DNA of 10,677 nucleotides from Firmicutes bacterium HGW-Firmicutes-10 (GCA_002841605.1 PHAF01000060.1:1-10677), one strand, 5' to 3'; counted from the first letter of the stretch, positions 1 through 6,519 are shown. Numbers and translations: made by a program. The notes: generated by a model from the letters alone, not told the origin.

Positions 1-25
1 CGTCCTTATATCAAATATAAGGACG
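1..25 (-). terminator. T-box attenuator terminator hairpin
   Basis: This is a perfect inverted repeat: an 11-bp stem (CGTCCTTATAT with ATATAAGGACG) around a 3-base loop. It sits immediately after the T-box on the minus strand. The U-run expected after it would lie beyond position 1 and cannot be seen. Confidence 0.8.
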
Positions 26-222
26 TGTTAACGCGGTACCACCTTAATTCATAAAGGAATCCCTTTATGCACTCAAATCGTTAACGCCGACATACGGGAA
101 CTACCTCAAATTTCGATAGTCCGGCTCCAAAGCACGTTCACACTTTCTTCAGCTTGTCTTTCACCAAATCACAAGTCGCTGGATTGAAGAGTTGAGTGTT
201 ACTACTCTTTTTCATTGCTATG
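1..222 (-). promoter_or_regulatory. T-box leader (tRNA-sensing riboswitch), probable arginine specifier
   Basis: Read on the minus strand, positions 29-42 give AAGGTGGTACCGCG, the conserved T-box, whose bulge (TGGT) would pair with an uncharged tRNA ending ACCA. The AAGG and GCGT of the T-box can pair with ACGTCCTT (positions 19-26) to form the antiterminator; the same bases form one arm of the terminator at 1-25, so the two folds exclude each other. Stem I lies at about 120-210, with AGTA on the 5' side of the specifier loop and GTGAA-CGT-G-CTTTG-GAGC on the 3' side. Aligning this with the usual 'codon, purine, five bases, GAGC' layout makes the specifier CGT (Arg) at 134-136; AAC (Asn) or GTG (Val) in neighbouring registers fit less well. 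A discriminator base A is compatible with tRNA-Arg. The controlled gene lies left of the window, most simply argS or an arginine gene; that identity is inference. Confidence 0.9.
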
Positions 223-228
223 AGGGTT

Positions 229-256
229 ATTATACATTCAATTGTTTGAAAATCAA
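229..256 (-). promoter_or_regulatory. Housekeeping promoter of the T-box transcript
   Basis: On the minus strand there is a -35 box TTGATT (251-256), a 16-base spacer and a perfect -10 box TATAAT (229-234). The predicted start near 222 is just upstream of Stem I of the T-box. The upstream flank is very AT-rich. Confidence 0.75.
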
Positions 257-319
257 TAGTTTTGTTCATATTTTTTCATAAATATTCATGAAACCTGATA
301 AATCACTATAAATTTTCAG

Positions 320-335
320 ATGTAAACGCTTCCAA
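320..335. promoter_or_regulatory. Catabolite-responsive-element-like palindrome (possible CcpA site)
   Basis: The sequence ATGTAAACGCTTCCAA fits the Bacillus cre consensus WTGNAANCGNWWNCAW at every specified base, and its reverse complement also fits. It lies in the gene-free stretch between the end of ribF and the T-box promoter, about 64 bases upstream of the -35 box of the latter. No other strong promoter overlaps it clearly; a weak pair on the minus strand (TTGGAA overlapping the site, then TATAGT after 19 bases) is possible. Function is inferred from motif match alone. Confidence 0.4.
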
Positions 336-373
336 ATGAAAGAACAAAAAGCTAATTTTAAATAGAACCTAAT

Positions 374-399
374 AAAAGCATCACTATTATGATGCTTTT
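374..399 (-). terminator. Intrinsic terminator of truB-ribF
   Basis: A 10-bp stem (AAAAGCATCA with TGATGCTTTT) surrounds a 6-base loop, beginning 14 bases after the ribF stop codon. On the minus strand it is followed by a T-rich stretch. It closes the operon, so no rpsO or other gene follows ribF here. Confidence 0.8.
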
Positions 400-413
400 G
401 CTATATCCTGTAT

Positions 414-1346
414 TTAACGCATTGAATCAAAATACTCACGCGTTGTTTGATAATCATGCAACATCTGCTCAATCAATCGCTGAATGCTTTCAAACTTCAT
501 TTCATCCCGGATCCGATGCAGAAAAAACAACGTCATTTTTTGTCCGTACAACAAATCATTGAAGTCCAAAAGGTATGCTTCGATCGATATTTCGTTTCTT
601 GTATTAAACGTCGGATTGTGACCGATGTTGATCATTGCTTTAAATCTGCCTTGAGGGACTTCGGCTTCACCGATGTATACCCCTTTTTTAGGTATGATGT
701 ATTCCTGCGGATAATCCAGATTTGCTGTCGGAAATCCGATTTCCCGGCCTTTGTGACGTCCGCCGACCACGATTCCTGAAAGTGAGTACGGACGGCCTAA
801 CAGCCGTGCAGCCGTTTCCAATTCGCCGCCTGTGATCGCCTCACTTATTCGGGTACTGCTTATTTTTTCGTTAAGATCGCTGATTTGTTCGATTTCGAAA
901 GATTCAAAGCAACGGCTACCTTCATCTCTTAAAAATCTGCCATCCCCTGAACCGCGATGACCAAATCTGAAATCATATCCATATATCAAAGCATCAATCG
1001 GAAGCTGACATAAAATATTGTCAAGAAACAACTGCGGACTGCACTCTGAAAGTTCCTTGGTGAAATTCAAAATGATCCAGACATCGATTCCAAAGCTTTC
1101 AACCAGATCCATCCTGTCTTTCATCGTTGTCAGGTGCTCGACTTTTTTTATGTTTTTTATAACGACCCATGGATCCGGGTGAAAAGTTATCATTGCACTT
1201 TTAATCCCCCGTAACTTGGCCTGAGCTATCGTTTCACTGATTAATTGCTGGTGTCCAAGGTGGATACCGTCAAAATAACCAATGCATGCAGCCAAACGGG
1301 AATCTATATGTGGTACATGATTGATATCTACAACGAATTTTTCCAT
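414..1346 (-). CDS. ribF: Bifunctional riboflavin kinase / FAD synthetase
   Basis: The protein converts riboflavin to FMN (kinase) and FMN to FAD (adenylyltransferase) in the cytoplasm. The 310 residues are the normal length for bacterial RibF. The N-terminal nucleotidyltransferase domain shows GYFDGIHLGH (about 23-32) and ITFHPDP (about 53-59); the linker has the STRISEAI segment (about 164-171); the C-terminal flavokinase domain has GREIGFPTANL (about 200-210) and KGVY (about 221-224). Two starts are possible. The ATG at 1346 is preferred over one two codons upstream (1352) because the AGAGGG ribosome site is 8 bases from it but only 2-3 from the other; it also gives a classic TAATG coupling with the truB stop. 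It is the last gene of its operon, with a terminator 14 bases after the stop. Confidence 0.96.
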   Translation of the reverse strand: MEKFVVDINHVPHIDSRLAACIGYFDGIHLGHQQLISETIAQAKLRGIKSAMITFHPDPWVVIKNIKKVEHLTTMKDRMDLVESFGIDVWIILNFTKELSECSPQLFLDNILCQLPIDALIYGYDFRFGHRGSGDGRFLRDEGSRCFESFEIEQISDLNEKISSTRISEAITGGELETAARLLGRPYSLSGIVVGGRHKGREIGFPTANLDYPQEYIIPKKGVYIGEAEVPQGRFKAMINIGHNPTFNTRNEISIEAYLLDFNDLLYGQKMTLFFLHRIRDEMKFESIQRLIEQMLHDYQTTREYFDSMR

Positions 1347-2185
1347 TACCATAGCCCTCTTTCACTTCGATACAGGTTTTCTTCTTTTCGATAAAAAGCC
1401 AGTGGCTCGTTATTGAACACAAACAATATTCTATCATCTTGATAAGGAAGTTCAACCTTTTTGCCGTGATATACAAATGTCGGGTCTTCGATTACTATCT
1501 GACGGTAGTTTTTTAATGCAATCAAAGAATCAATAAACATCAAATCAGCCCCGTTTAGAACTTCATCAAGTTCCATGGTCTGGTTGATCGTTAGTTGGCC
1601 AACGGATAAGCGCTGTAAACCGCTTAATGTTGCAACAGTATTAAACCGCGTACCAATGTCCTCACAAATCGTTCGAATGTAAGTTCCGCCTGAAACTTCA
1701 ATTGTAAACACCAGTTCATTTTCTCTGATTCCATCAAGTTTAACTGAGAAAACCTCAATGGGACGCTCAGGTACATCGACGATCTGATTTTTTCTTGCAT
1801 ATTCATACAATTTCTTTCCGTCGATTTTTATGGCAGATATCATCGGCGGTTTCTGTAAGCTTTTTCCAAGAAATGAGTTTAAAACGTTGATAACTTCCTG
1901 CTTTTCAAACTCCGGTACTACTCCGCGTTCAATGACTTCTCCCCAAATATCTCCGGTATTGGTTTTAATTCCCATCCTGCAAACAGCTTGATATGTCTTT
2001 TTAACATGCGTCAAATACTGGACAAGTTTGGTTGATTTGCCAAGGGTAATGATCATAACTCCGGTCGCCATCGGGTCCAATGTGCCCGTATGTCCGACTT
2101 TAACATTGAACTTCCTTCGAATTTGAGCACAAACGTCGAAAGATGTCATATTTGCCGGCTTATTTATGCATAAAATTCCGTCCAT
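1346..2185 (-). CDS. truB: tRNA pseudouridine(55) synthase
   Basis: TruB isomerises U55 in the T-loop of most tRNAs. The start shows DGILCINKPANMTSFD, then GHTGTLDPMATGV (about 31-43), where Asp37 is the catalytic aspartate. KTYQAVCRMGIKTNTGD and the SGGTYIRTICEDIG segment are further family hallmarks. The ATG at 2185 (279 residues) is preferred: a GTG at 2194 in the same frame would use up GGTGG, which looks like the ribosome site six bases before the ATG. The stop overlaps the ribF start. In many Bacillota truB directly follows rbfA; here rbfA is about 6.3 kb away and truB has its own promoter. Confidence 0.96.
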   Translation of the reverse strand: MDGILCINKPANMTSFDVCAQIRRKFNVKVGHTGTLDPMATGVMIITLGKSTKLVQYLTHVKKTYQAVCRMGIKTNTGDIWGEVIERGVVPEFEKQEVINVLNSFLGKSLQKPPMISAIKIDGKKLYEYARKNQIVDVPERPIEVFSVKLDGIRENELVFTIEVSGGTYIRTICEDIGTRFNTVATLSGLQRLSVGQLTINQTMELDEVLNGADLMFIDSLIALKNYRQIVIEDPTFVYHGKKVELPYQDDRILFVFNNEPLAFYRKEENLYRSERGLW

Positions 2186-2208
2186 TTTTTCCACCGCATT
2201 TCTTAGTT

Positions 2209-2236
2209 ATTATAACAAATCATGCTATAATGTTAA
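2209..2236 (-). promoter_or_regulatory. Promoter of truB-ribF
   Basis: On the minus strand, -35 TTAACA (2231-2236), a 16-base spacer and -10 TATAAT (2209-2214) lie 24 bases upstream of the truB ATG. The -35 box shares one base with the -10 box of the opposite promoter. Confidence 0.65.
2223..2231 (+). promoter_or_regulatory. Extended -10 promoter of the TtcA-like gene
   Basis: TGCTATAAT is an extended -10 element with a perfect TATAAT (2226-2231). No good -35 box is present, as is common for extended -10 promoters. Transcription would start near 2238, leaving a leader of about 20 bases that contains the GAGGGAG ribosome site. Confidence 0.6.
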
Positions 2237-2257
2237 AGCAAAAGAAACGAGGGAGTT

Positions 2258-2983
2258 ATGCGCAAGGTTTTGGGAAGTATCCGTAAAGCGGATCAGGATT
2301 ATCAATTGATCGATGAGAACGATAAAATCGCCGTCGGTATTTCCGGCGGAAAAGATTCGATCGTTTTATTATATGGTTTATACTTATACAAAAAAATCAG
2401 TCAGAAGAATTTTGACATTCTCGCGATTCATTTGAGATTGGGATTTGAAGGTATGGACATGACGCCGGTGCAACAGTGGTGCGATGACTTAAATATCGAG
2501 TTCTTGCAGGTGGATACCGATGTTTATAAAATACTTAAGATTCAGGCTAATGCTGAGGGACGACTGCCCTGCTCATTATGTTCGAAGTTTAAAAAGGGAC
2601 ATGTCATTGATGAAGCACTAAAACATGGTTGTAATAAGGTCGCCTTTGCCCATCATGCTGACGATGCGGTGGAAACTTTGTTTTTAAACATGATATATGG
2701 TGGCAGGATCGCAACTTTTCGTCCCAAAATGTATCTGACCCGCAAACAAGTAACTTTCATCCGTCCTTTGCTTTATGTATTTGAAAACGATATTCGCTGC
2801 GCTGTGGATAATGAGCATCTGCCTGTGGTTGTTTCAACTTGTCCGATGGATAAACACACCCAACGGGAAGAAATCAAGCAATTGCTCAATCAAATGTATA
2901 AAGTTTATCCTACAGCGAAGGATAATTTCATCACGATGCTTTCAAACCAGGAACAATTGGATTTGTGGCAAAAAAAGAAATAA
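2258..2983 (+). CDS. ttcA: TtcA-family tRNA thiolation protein (PP-loop ATPase)
   Basis: This is a PP-loop ATP pyrophosphatase of the TtcA/TtuA type, which activates a tRNA base with ATP for sulfur insertion; TtcA itself makes 2-thiocytidine at position 32. Visible are VGISGGKDS (PP-loop, about 26-34), PCSLC (Cys105 and Cys108), FAHHADDAVETLFLNM (about 130-145), and a third cysteine in STCPMDKH (Cys195). Three such cysteines hold the iron-sulfur cluster in TtcA, whereas TilS (lysidine synthase) lacks this set. At 241 residues it is shorter than the proteobacterial enzyme. The ATG follows GAGGGAG. The gene is divergent from truB and no terminator follows before the lysine-controlled unit. Family assignment is secure; the exact modified nucleotide is not shown. 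Confidence 0.85.
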   Translation: MRKVLGSIRKADQDYQLIDENDKIAVGISGGKDSIVLLYGLYLYKKISQKNFDILAIHLRLGFEGMDMTPVQQWCDDLNIEFLQVDTDVYKILKIQANAEGRLPCSLCSKFKKGHVIDEALKHGCNKVAFAHHADDAVETLFLNMIYGGRIATFRPKMYLTRKQVTFIRPLLYVFENDIRCAVDNEHLPVVVSTCPMDKHTQREEIKQLLNQMYKVYPTAKDNFITMLSNQEQLDLWQKKK

Positions 2984-2990
2984 TTTAACA

Positions 2991-3019
2991 TTGACAACTC
3001 AATCATGTTTTAGTATAGT
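2991..3019 (+). promoter_or_regulatory. Promoter of the lysine-riboswitch operon
   Basis: A perfect -35 TTGACA (2991-2996), a 17-base spacer and -10 TATAGT (3014-3019) start 8 bases after the stop codon of the TtcA-like gene. The start near 3026 would give a transcript beginning just before the riboswitch P1 helix. Confidence 0.85.
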
Positions 3020-3035
3020 TTACGAGAATAAAAAA

Positions 3036-3198
3036 GATTAGAGGTAGCGGTGCAGATGAGTAACTGAAGGAGCCGGCGGGCGATGATTTCAGTGAAAGGC
3101 AATCACCGCCGAACAAGCTGGCAAGGCAAGGCCGCTTGTGGGGTTTCAGGAAACACCTGAAACACTCCTTCAGTTACTGAAGTGGCGCTACTATACCT
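3036..3198 (+). promoter_or_regulatory. Lysine riboswitch (L-box)
   Basis: The conserved core is recognisable in order: GATTAGAGG near 3036-3044, GCAGATGAGTA near 3052-3062, GTGAAAGG near 3082-3089 and CACCGCCGAA near 3104-3113. Helices that can be drawn: P1 GTAGCG (3044-3049) with CGCTAC (3186-3191); P2 ACTGAA (3063-3068) with TTCAGT (3078-3083); P3 CAAGC (3114-3118) with GCTTG (3134-3138); P4, a perfect 8-bp hairpin at 3143-3163; P5 CTTCAG-TTA-CTGAAG (3168-3182). GCC/GGC stretches in the P2 and P3 loops could form the kissing contact. Known L-boxes lower expression of lysine synthesis or uptake genes when lysine is bound. The genes after it encode an amino acid ABC transporter, which fits. 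No ligand measurement is available. Confidence 0.88.
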
Positions 3199-3208
3199 GT
3201 TTGTTATA

Positions 3209-3236
3209 AGGTCGTGTGGTTCGCACGATCTTTTTT
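3209..3236 (+). terminator. Riboswitch-controlled terminator
   Basis: A 9-bp stem (AGGTCGTGT with GCACGATCT, including two G-U pairs) surrounds GGTTC and is followed by TTTTTT. ACCT at 3195-3198, next to the 3' arm of P1, can pair with AGGT at 3209-3212, so a competing fold in the absence of lysine is possible though only 4 bp long. Placement before the coding region indicates control by transcription attenuation. Confidence 0.85.
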
Positions 3237-3263
3237 ATATCATATTTACTCAAGGAGGATATT

Positions 3264-4076
3264 ATGAGAAAAATTATTGCAACATTAAGTTTATTAACAC
3301 TCTTGCTGGCAGGCTGTGCGCCGGCTTCCAAAGATGACACCATCATAGTCGGTCTGGAATGCAATTATGCGCCATTTAACTGGACTCAAATTGAAAGTGC
3401 AGCTCCGGCCGTCAAAATTCAGGGTGATGCTGCTTTCTGCGATGGCTATGATATTACGATTGCACAGGCAATTGCTGATGGCTTAAACAAGACTTTGGTC
3501 GTTAAGAAAATCGCCTGGGAAGGTTTAGAACCGGCTCTTAATTCCGGTGAAATCGATATGATCGTTGCAGGTATGACGGATACGACAGAAAGACGTGAAA
3601 GCGTCAGCTTCTCGGCTCCCTATTATGCTTCAGACATGGTTTTGATCGTACGCAAAGATTCAGTGTATGCCAACGCAAAATCATTGGCTGATTTTAGCGG
3701 AGCAAAAGTCATTGCGCAGTTAAGTACATTCCATGATGACATCGTTGATCAGATTCCAAGTGTCGTTCACATGACACCACTATCATCCTTCCCGTTGCTC
3801 GTCAATTCGGTAAGCAGCAAGGATGCGGATGCCATGGTTTCAGAACGTCCAGTCGCCATTTCGATCGTTGCAACAAACAGTGATCTTGTCATTGTATCAT
3901 TTGAAGACGGTTTGGGTTTTGCCACTTCATTTGAAGATACTACGGTTTCTGTTGCCGTTCGTAAAACCGATACTGAATTGCTTGCTTCCATCAATACGAT
4001 TCTCGCCGGTATTTCCGATGATACCCGGAATCAATGGATGGCTGATGCTTTGGCCCGTCAACCGGAAGGTAACTAG
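3264..4076 (+). CDS. Amino acid ABC transporter substrate-binding lipoprotein
   Basis: This is the extracellular, lipid-anchored receptor of a polar amino acid ABC importer (SBP_bac_3 fold, 270 residues). The N-terminus is a lipoprotein signal with lipobox LLAGC and acylated Cys18. The mature part shows CNYAPFNW (about 33-40), GYDITIAQAIADGLN (about 61-75), and GEIDMIVAGMTDTTERRESVSFSAPYY (about 95-121), in which an Arg normally grips the ligand carboxylate. The ATG at 3264 follows AAGGAGG at 3252-3258; a longer in-frame reading would start inside the riboswitch terminator and is wrong. Context under a lysine riboswitch suggests lysine, or a related cationic amino acid, as substrate; this is inference. 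Cys33 and Cys59, either side of a short insertion, could form a disulfide. The stop overlaps the next start by one base. Confidence 0.92.
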   Translation: MRKIIATLSLLTLLLAGCAPASKDDTIIVGLECNYAPFNWTQIESAAPAVKIQGDAAFCDGYDITIAQAIADGLNKTLVVKKIAWEGLEPALNSGEIDMIVAGMTDTTERRESVSFSAPYYASDMVLIVRKDSVYANAKSLADFSGAKVIAQLSTFHDDIVDQIPSVVHMTPLSSFPLLVNSVSSKDADAMVSERPVAISIVATNSDLVIVSFEDGLGFATSFEDTTVSVAVRKTDTELLASINTILAGISDDTRNQWMADALARQPEGN

Positions 4077-4870
4077 TGTTTTTTACAGGTAGTAAAATAC
4101 CCGCTGATCTACTCGGCGGGTCTTGGTATATCTATCAGCGCTACGCTCCCCTGTTTTGGGCAGGTGCAAGAACGACATTACTCATATCGTTAAGCGCTAC
4201 TGTCATCGGCTTGATTATCGGATTGATCGTTGCCAGCATTCGCAACGTTAAGTTCACACCTAAAGATTCGCTTTTTTCTAAGTTGTTCAAAAAATTCATG
4301 CATTTGATTGCTACGATTTACATTGAAGTTTTCCGTGGAACGCCTATGATGGTTCAAGCCGTATTCTTATATCACGGCTTGCGCCAATATCTTATGTGGA
4401 GCCCGATTCAAGCCGGTATCTTCATTGTGTCCATTAATACAGGGGCATATATGGCTGAAATCATCCGAGCCGGTATCCAATCCATCGATGACGGTCAGTA
4501 TGAAGCTGCTCGCTCTATCGGTATGAATAACACTCAGGCCATGATCAAAATCATCCTGCCACAAGCGATCCGCAATGCATTTCCGGCAATCGGCAATGAA
4601 TTTGTCGTTAATATCAAAGATACTTCCGTACTGAATGTCATCAGTGTAACCGAACTGTTTTTTCAATCAAATTCCGTTGCAGGCATTGTCTTCCGTTATC
4701 GCGACACATTTCTGGTCACGGCCATCATCTATCTGTTTTTAACATTTACCACAACTCAGATTTTACGGGCGATCGAGCGCAGACTTGACTCTCCTAGAGG
4801 GTTTGGGGGAGCTTCCCAATCCATGCCCGGCAATTTTCCTTTTCTTAAGAGAAAGGAGCAAAAAGTATGA
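4076..4870 (+). CDS. Amino acid ABC transporter permease
   Basis: This is the membrane subunit of the importer (HisM/GlnP family, 264 residues). Hydrophobic segments are seen at about 33-56, 86-104, 110-132 and 208-230, with further helices likely between. The EAA loop that docks on the ATPase is EAARSIGMNNTQAMIKIILPQ, beginning at about residue 143. The start is GTG in a TAGTG overlap with the preceding stop, with GGAAGG six bases before it, so translation is coupled. The gene's own stop overlaps the ATG of the ATPase gene (ATGA). Confidence 0.94.
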   Translation: MFFTGSKIPADLLGGSWYIYQRYAPLFWAGARTTLLISLSATVIGLIIGLIVASIRNVKFTPKDSLFSKLFKKFMHLIATIYIEVFRGTPMMVQAVFLYHGLRQYLMWSPIQAGIFIVSINTGAYMAEIIRAGIQSIDDGQYEAARSIGMNNTQAMIKIILPQAIRNAFPAIGNEFVVNIKDTSVLNVISVTELFFQSNSVAGIVFRYRDTFLVTAIIYLFLTFTTTQILRAIERRLDSPRGFGGASQSMPGNFPFLKRKEQKV

Positions 4871-5598
4871 GTCTGATTCAAATCAACAATTTAAACAAAT
4901 CTTTTGGCTCTAATCTGGTTTTAAAGGATATCAATCTTACAGTTGAAGAGAAACAGGTCGTCTGTTTGATTGGATCTTCGGGGTCAGGTAAAAGTACCCT
5001 CTTACGTTGCATCAACCTGTTGGAAACACCCAATGGTGGAGAAATCATCGTTGATGGACAAAATATCATGACTGCTAATTTTGACATCAACAGATTTCGT
5101 TCTCATGTCGGAATGATTTTTCAATCATTTAACTTGTTCAGTCATATGAACAGTATTCAAAATTGCATGGTCGGACAGACCGAAGTTCTTAAACGATCAA
5201 AAACGGAAGCAAAAGCTATCGCATTGAAATATCTTGAAAAGGTCGGAATGCTTGATTTCGCAAATCAGTCTGTCAAGAGCCTTTCCGGCGGTCAGAAACA
5301 GCGTGTAGCCATTGCCCGTGCTTTATGCATGGAACCTCGCATTTTATTGCTCGATGAACCGACAAGTGCTCTAGATCCGGAAATGGTCGGAGAAGTACTT
5401 GAAGTCATCAAACAATTGGCTCAGGAAGGTTTGACGATGCTGATCGTCACACATGAAATGTCCTTTGCCAAAGACGTAGCTGATCTGGTCATTTTTATGG
5501 ATCAAGGTGTCGTATGCGAACAAGGATCACCCAAGGAAATGTTTTCAAATCCAAAGCATCCTCGCACCAAAGAATTCTTAGCCCGCATCTTACGCTAG
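4867..5598 (+). CDS. Amino acid ABC transporter ATP-binding protein
   Basis: This is the cytoplasmic ATPase of the importer (GlnQ/HisP family, 243 residues, normal length). Walker A GSSGSGKST (36-44), Q-loop Gln86 in IFQSFNLF, signature LSGGQKQR (139-146), Walker B ILLLDEPTSALD (159-170) and switch His196 in VTHEMSFA are all intact. The ATG overlaps the permease stop by four bases and follows AAAGGAG. It completes a receptor-permease-ATPase set; one permease gene is enough if the permease forms a homodimer. No terminator follows, so the lysine-regulated transcript should run into the radical SAM gene. Confidence 0.96.
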   Translation: MSLIQINNLNKSFGSNLVLKDINLTVEEKQVVCLIGSSGSGKSTLLRCINLLETPNGGEIIVDGQNIMTANFDINRFRSHVGMIFQSFNLFSHMNSIQNCMVGQTEVLKRSKTEAKAIALKYLEKVGMLDFANQSVKSLSGGQKQRVAIARALCMEPRILLLDEPTSALDPEMVGEVLEVIKQLAQEGLTMLIVTHEMSFAKDVADLVIFMDQGVVCEQGSPKEMFSNPKHPRTKEFLARILR

Positions 5599-5612
5599 AC
5601 TTTAATCTGTGC

Positions 5613-5618
5613 TATGAT
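5613..5618 (+). promoter_or_regulatory. Possible weak extended -10 element
   Basis: TGCTATGAT (the -10 proper is TATGAT at 5613-5618) lies in the 40-base gap before the radical SAM gene. There is no matching -35 box, and the predicted start near 5625 would sit right at the ribosome site, so this may be chance. Confidence 0.25.
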
Positions 5619-5638
5619 ATCCCTCGAGGATGTCACAC

Positions 5639-6475
5639 ATGAAATTTAAACGGATTTACATCGAAATCACGAATCAATGCAACTTAACATGCGACTTTTG
5701 CGCCATCAGTAACCGGCCGAAACGCACAATGTCTGTAGATGAATTCAAGCTGATATGCGAGCAAATTCGTTTTTTTACGGACTTTATATACCTGCACGTC
5801 CAAGGAGAACCCCTTTTACATCCCCAACTGGACGAAATACTTCAAATAGCGTGTAAGTATGATTTAAAAGTGCAACTGGTAACCAATGGTACGTTGATAG
5901 AAAAAAGATTTGATCTGTTGCTTGAATCACCAGCAATCAGACAAATATCTGTTTCTCTTCAATCCATGCAAACCATTGGATATCTTGAGGACACAAAAAG
6001 AAGAGAAATGCTTCTCAATCATCTTGTTGAACTGTCAAATGCGGGTAAAATCATCCAAATCAGACTTTGGAATTATGATGAACAATTGTTCACTGATGGT
6101 ATAAACAAATGTTTATTATATCTTGGTATTCAATTTGAAGATTTATTGATTGACAAGAAACGTTATTTAACAGATCATAAGAACATTTTCTTTTCATTGG
6201 ATAAACAGTTTCAATGGCCAAGTGATCCCGGAGATATAAGCACTGTCGGTCGTTGTCAAGGAGCAAACTCTATGTTGGCTATACTAAGCGATGGTACCCT
6301 TGTGCCCTGCTGTTTGGACCATCAAGGCGCAATTGAATTGGGTAATGTGTTTAATACACCCTTTGCTTCACTGCTTGAAGGCAATCGCCTTGTAAGCATT
6401 CAAAGAGGATTTAAACAAAATAAAATCGTTGAATCTTTTTGCCAGAGTTGCCAATACCGGCATCGTTTTGACTGA
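5639..6475 (+). CDS. Radical SAM protein with SPASM-like C-terminus, function unknown
   Basis: The protein (278 residues) has the radical SAM cluster motif CNLTCDFC (Cys14, Cys18, Cys21) and a GEP motif (about 56-58), so it should cleave S-adenosylmethionine to a 5'-deoxyadenosyl radical. The C-terminal region has Cys206 (VGRCQG), Cys224-Cys225 (LVPCC), and Cys268/Cys271 (SFCQSC), a reduced SPASM-like set that could bind one auxiliary iron-sulfur cluster. SPASM proteins often modify peptides or proteins, but no short precursor-peptide gene is visible beside it. The ATG at 5639 is chosen because GAGG (5626-5629) lies 9 bases upstream; an ATG at 5630 would directly abut it. It is 40 bases after the ABC ATPase gene with no terminator between, so probably co-transcribed. 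It ends at a bidirectional terminator. The substrate cannot be named. Confidence 0.88.
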   Translation: MKFKRIYIEITNQCNLTCDFCAISNRPKRTMSVDEFKLICEQIRFFTDFIYLHVQGEPLLHPQLDEILQIACKYDLKVQLVTNGTLIEKRFDLLLESPAIRQISVSLQSMQTIGYLEDTKRREMLLNHLVELSNAGKIIQIRLWNYDEQLFTDGINKCLLYLGIQFEDLLIDKKRYLTDHKNIFFSLDKQFQWPSDPGDISTVGRCQGANSMLAILSDGTLVPCCLDHQGAIELGNVFNTPFASLLEGNRLVSIQRGFKQNKIVESFCQSCQYRHRFD

Positions 6476-6486
6476 TTGACGTAAAA

Positions 6487-6513
6487 AAAACCAGCGTTCG
6501 AGCCGCTGGTTTT
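6487..6513. terminator. Bidirectional intrinsic terminator
   Basis: A 10-bp stem (AAAACCAGCG with CGCTGGTTTT) surrounds a 7-base loop, between convergent genes. On the minus strand it is followed by eight T residues in all, and on the plus strand by TTTTATATTGTT. It ends the lysine-transporter/radical SAM unit and, from the other side, the ice-binding-like gene, whose stop is 6 bases away. Confidence 0.88.
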
Positions 6514-6519
6514 ATATTG

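Noticed and set aside
447..779. Plus-strand open reading frame of 110 codons inside ribF
   Set aside because: It is the opposite-strand shadow of a well-supported ribF gene, with no ribosome site or family motif.
2192..2194. GTG start for truB
   Set aside because: The GGTGG around it looks like the ribosome site for the ATG at 2185, and the extra three residues are not part of the conserved family start.
2258..2983. TilS (tRNA-Ile lysidine synthase), tempting because of the lysine riboswitch next door
   Set aside because: The protein has the CxxC plus third Cys of the TtcA group and lacks the TilS C-terminal domains; the riboswitch has its own promoter after this gene.
3216..3263. N-terminal extension of the substrate-binding protein
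   Set aside because: It would start inside the riboswitch terminator; the ATG at 3264 has AAGGAGG and gives a proper lipoprotein signal.
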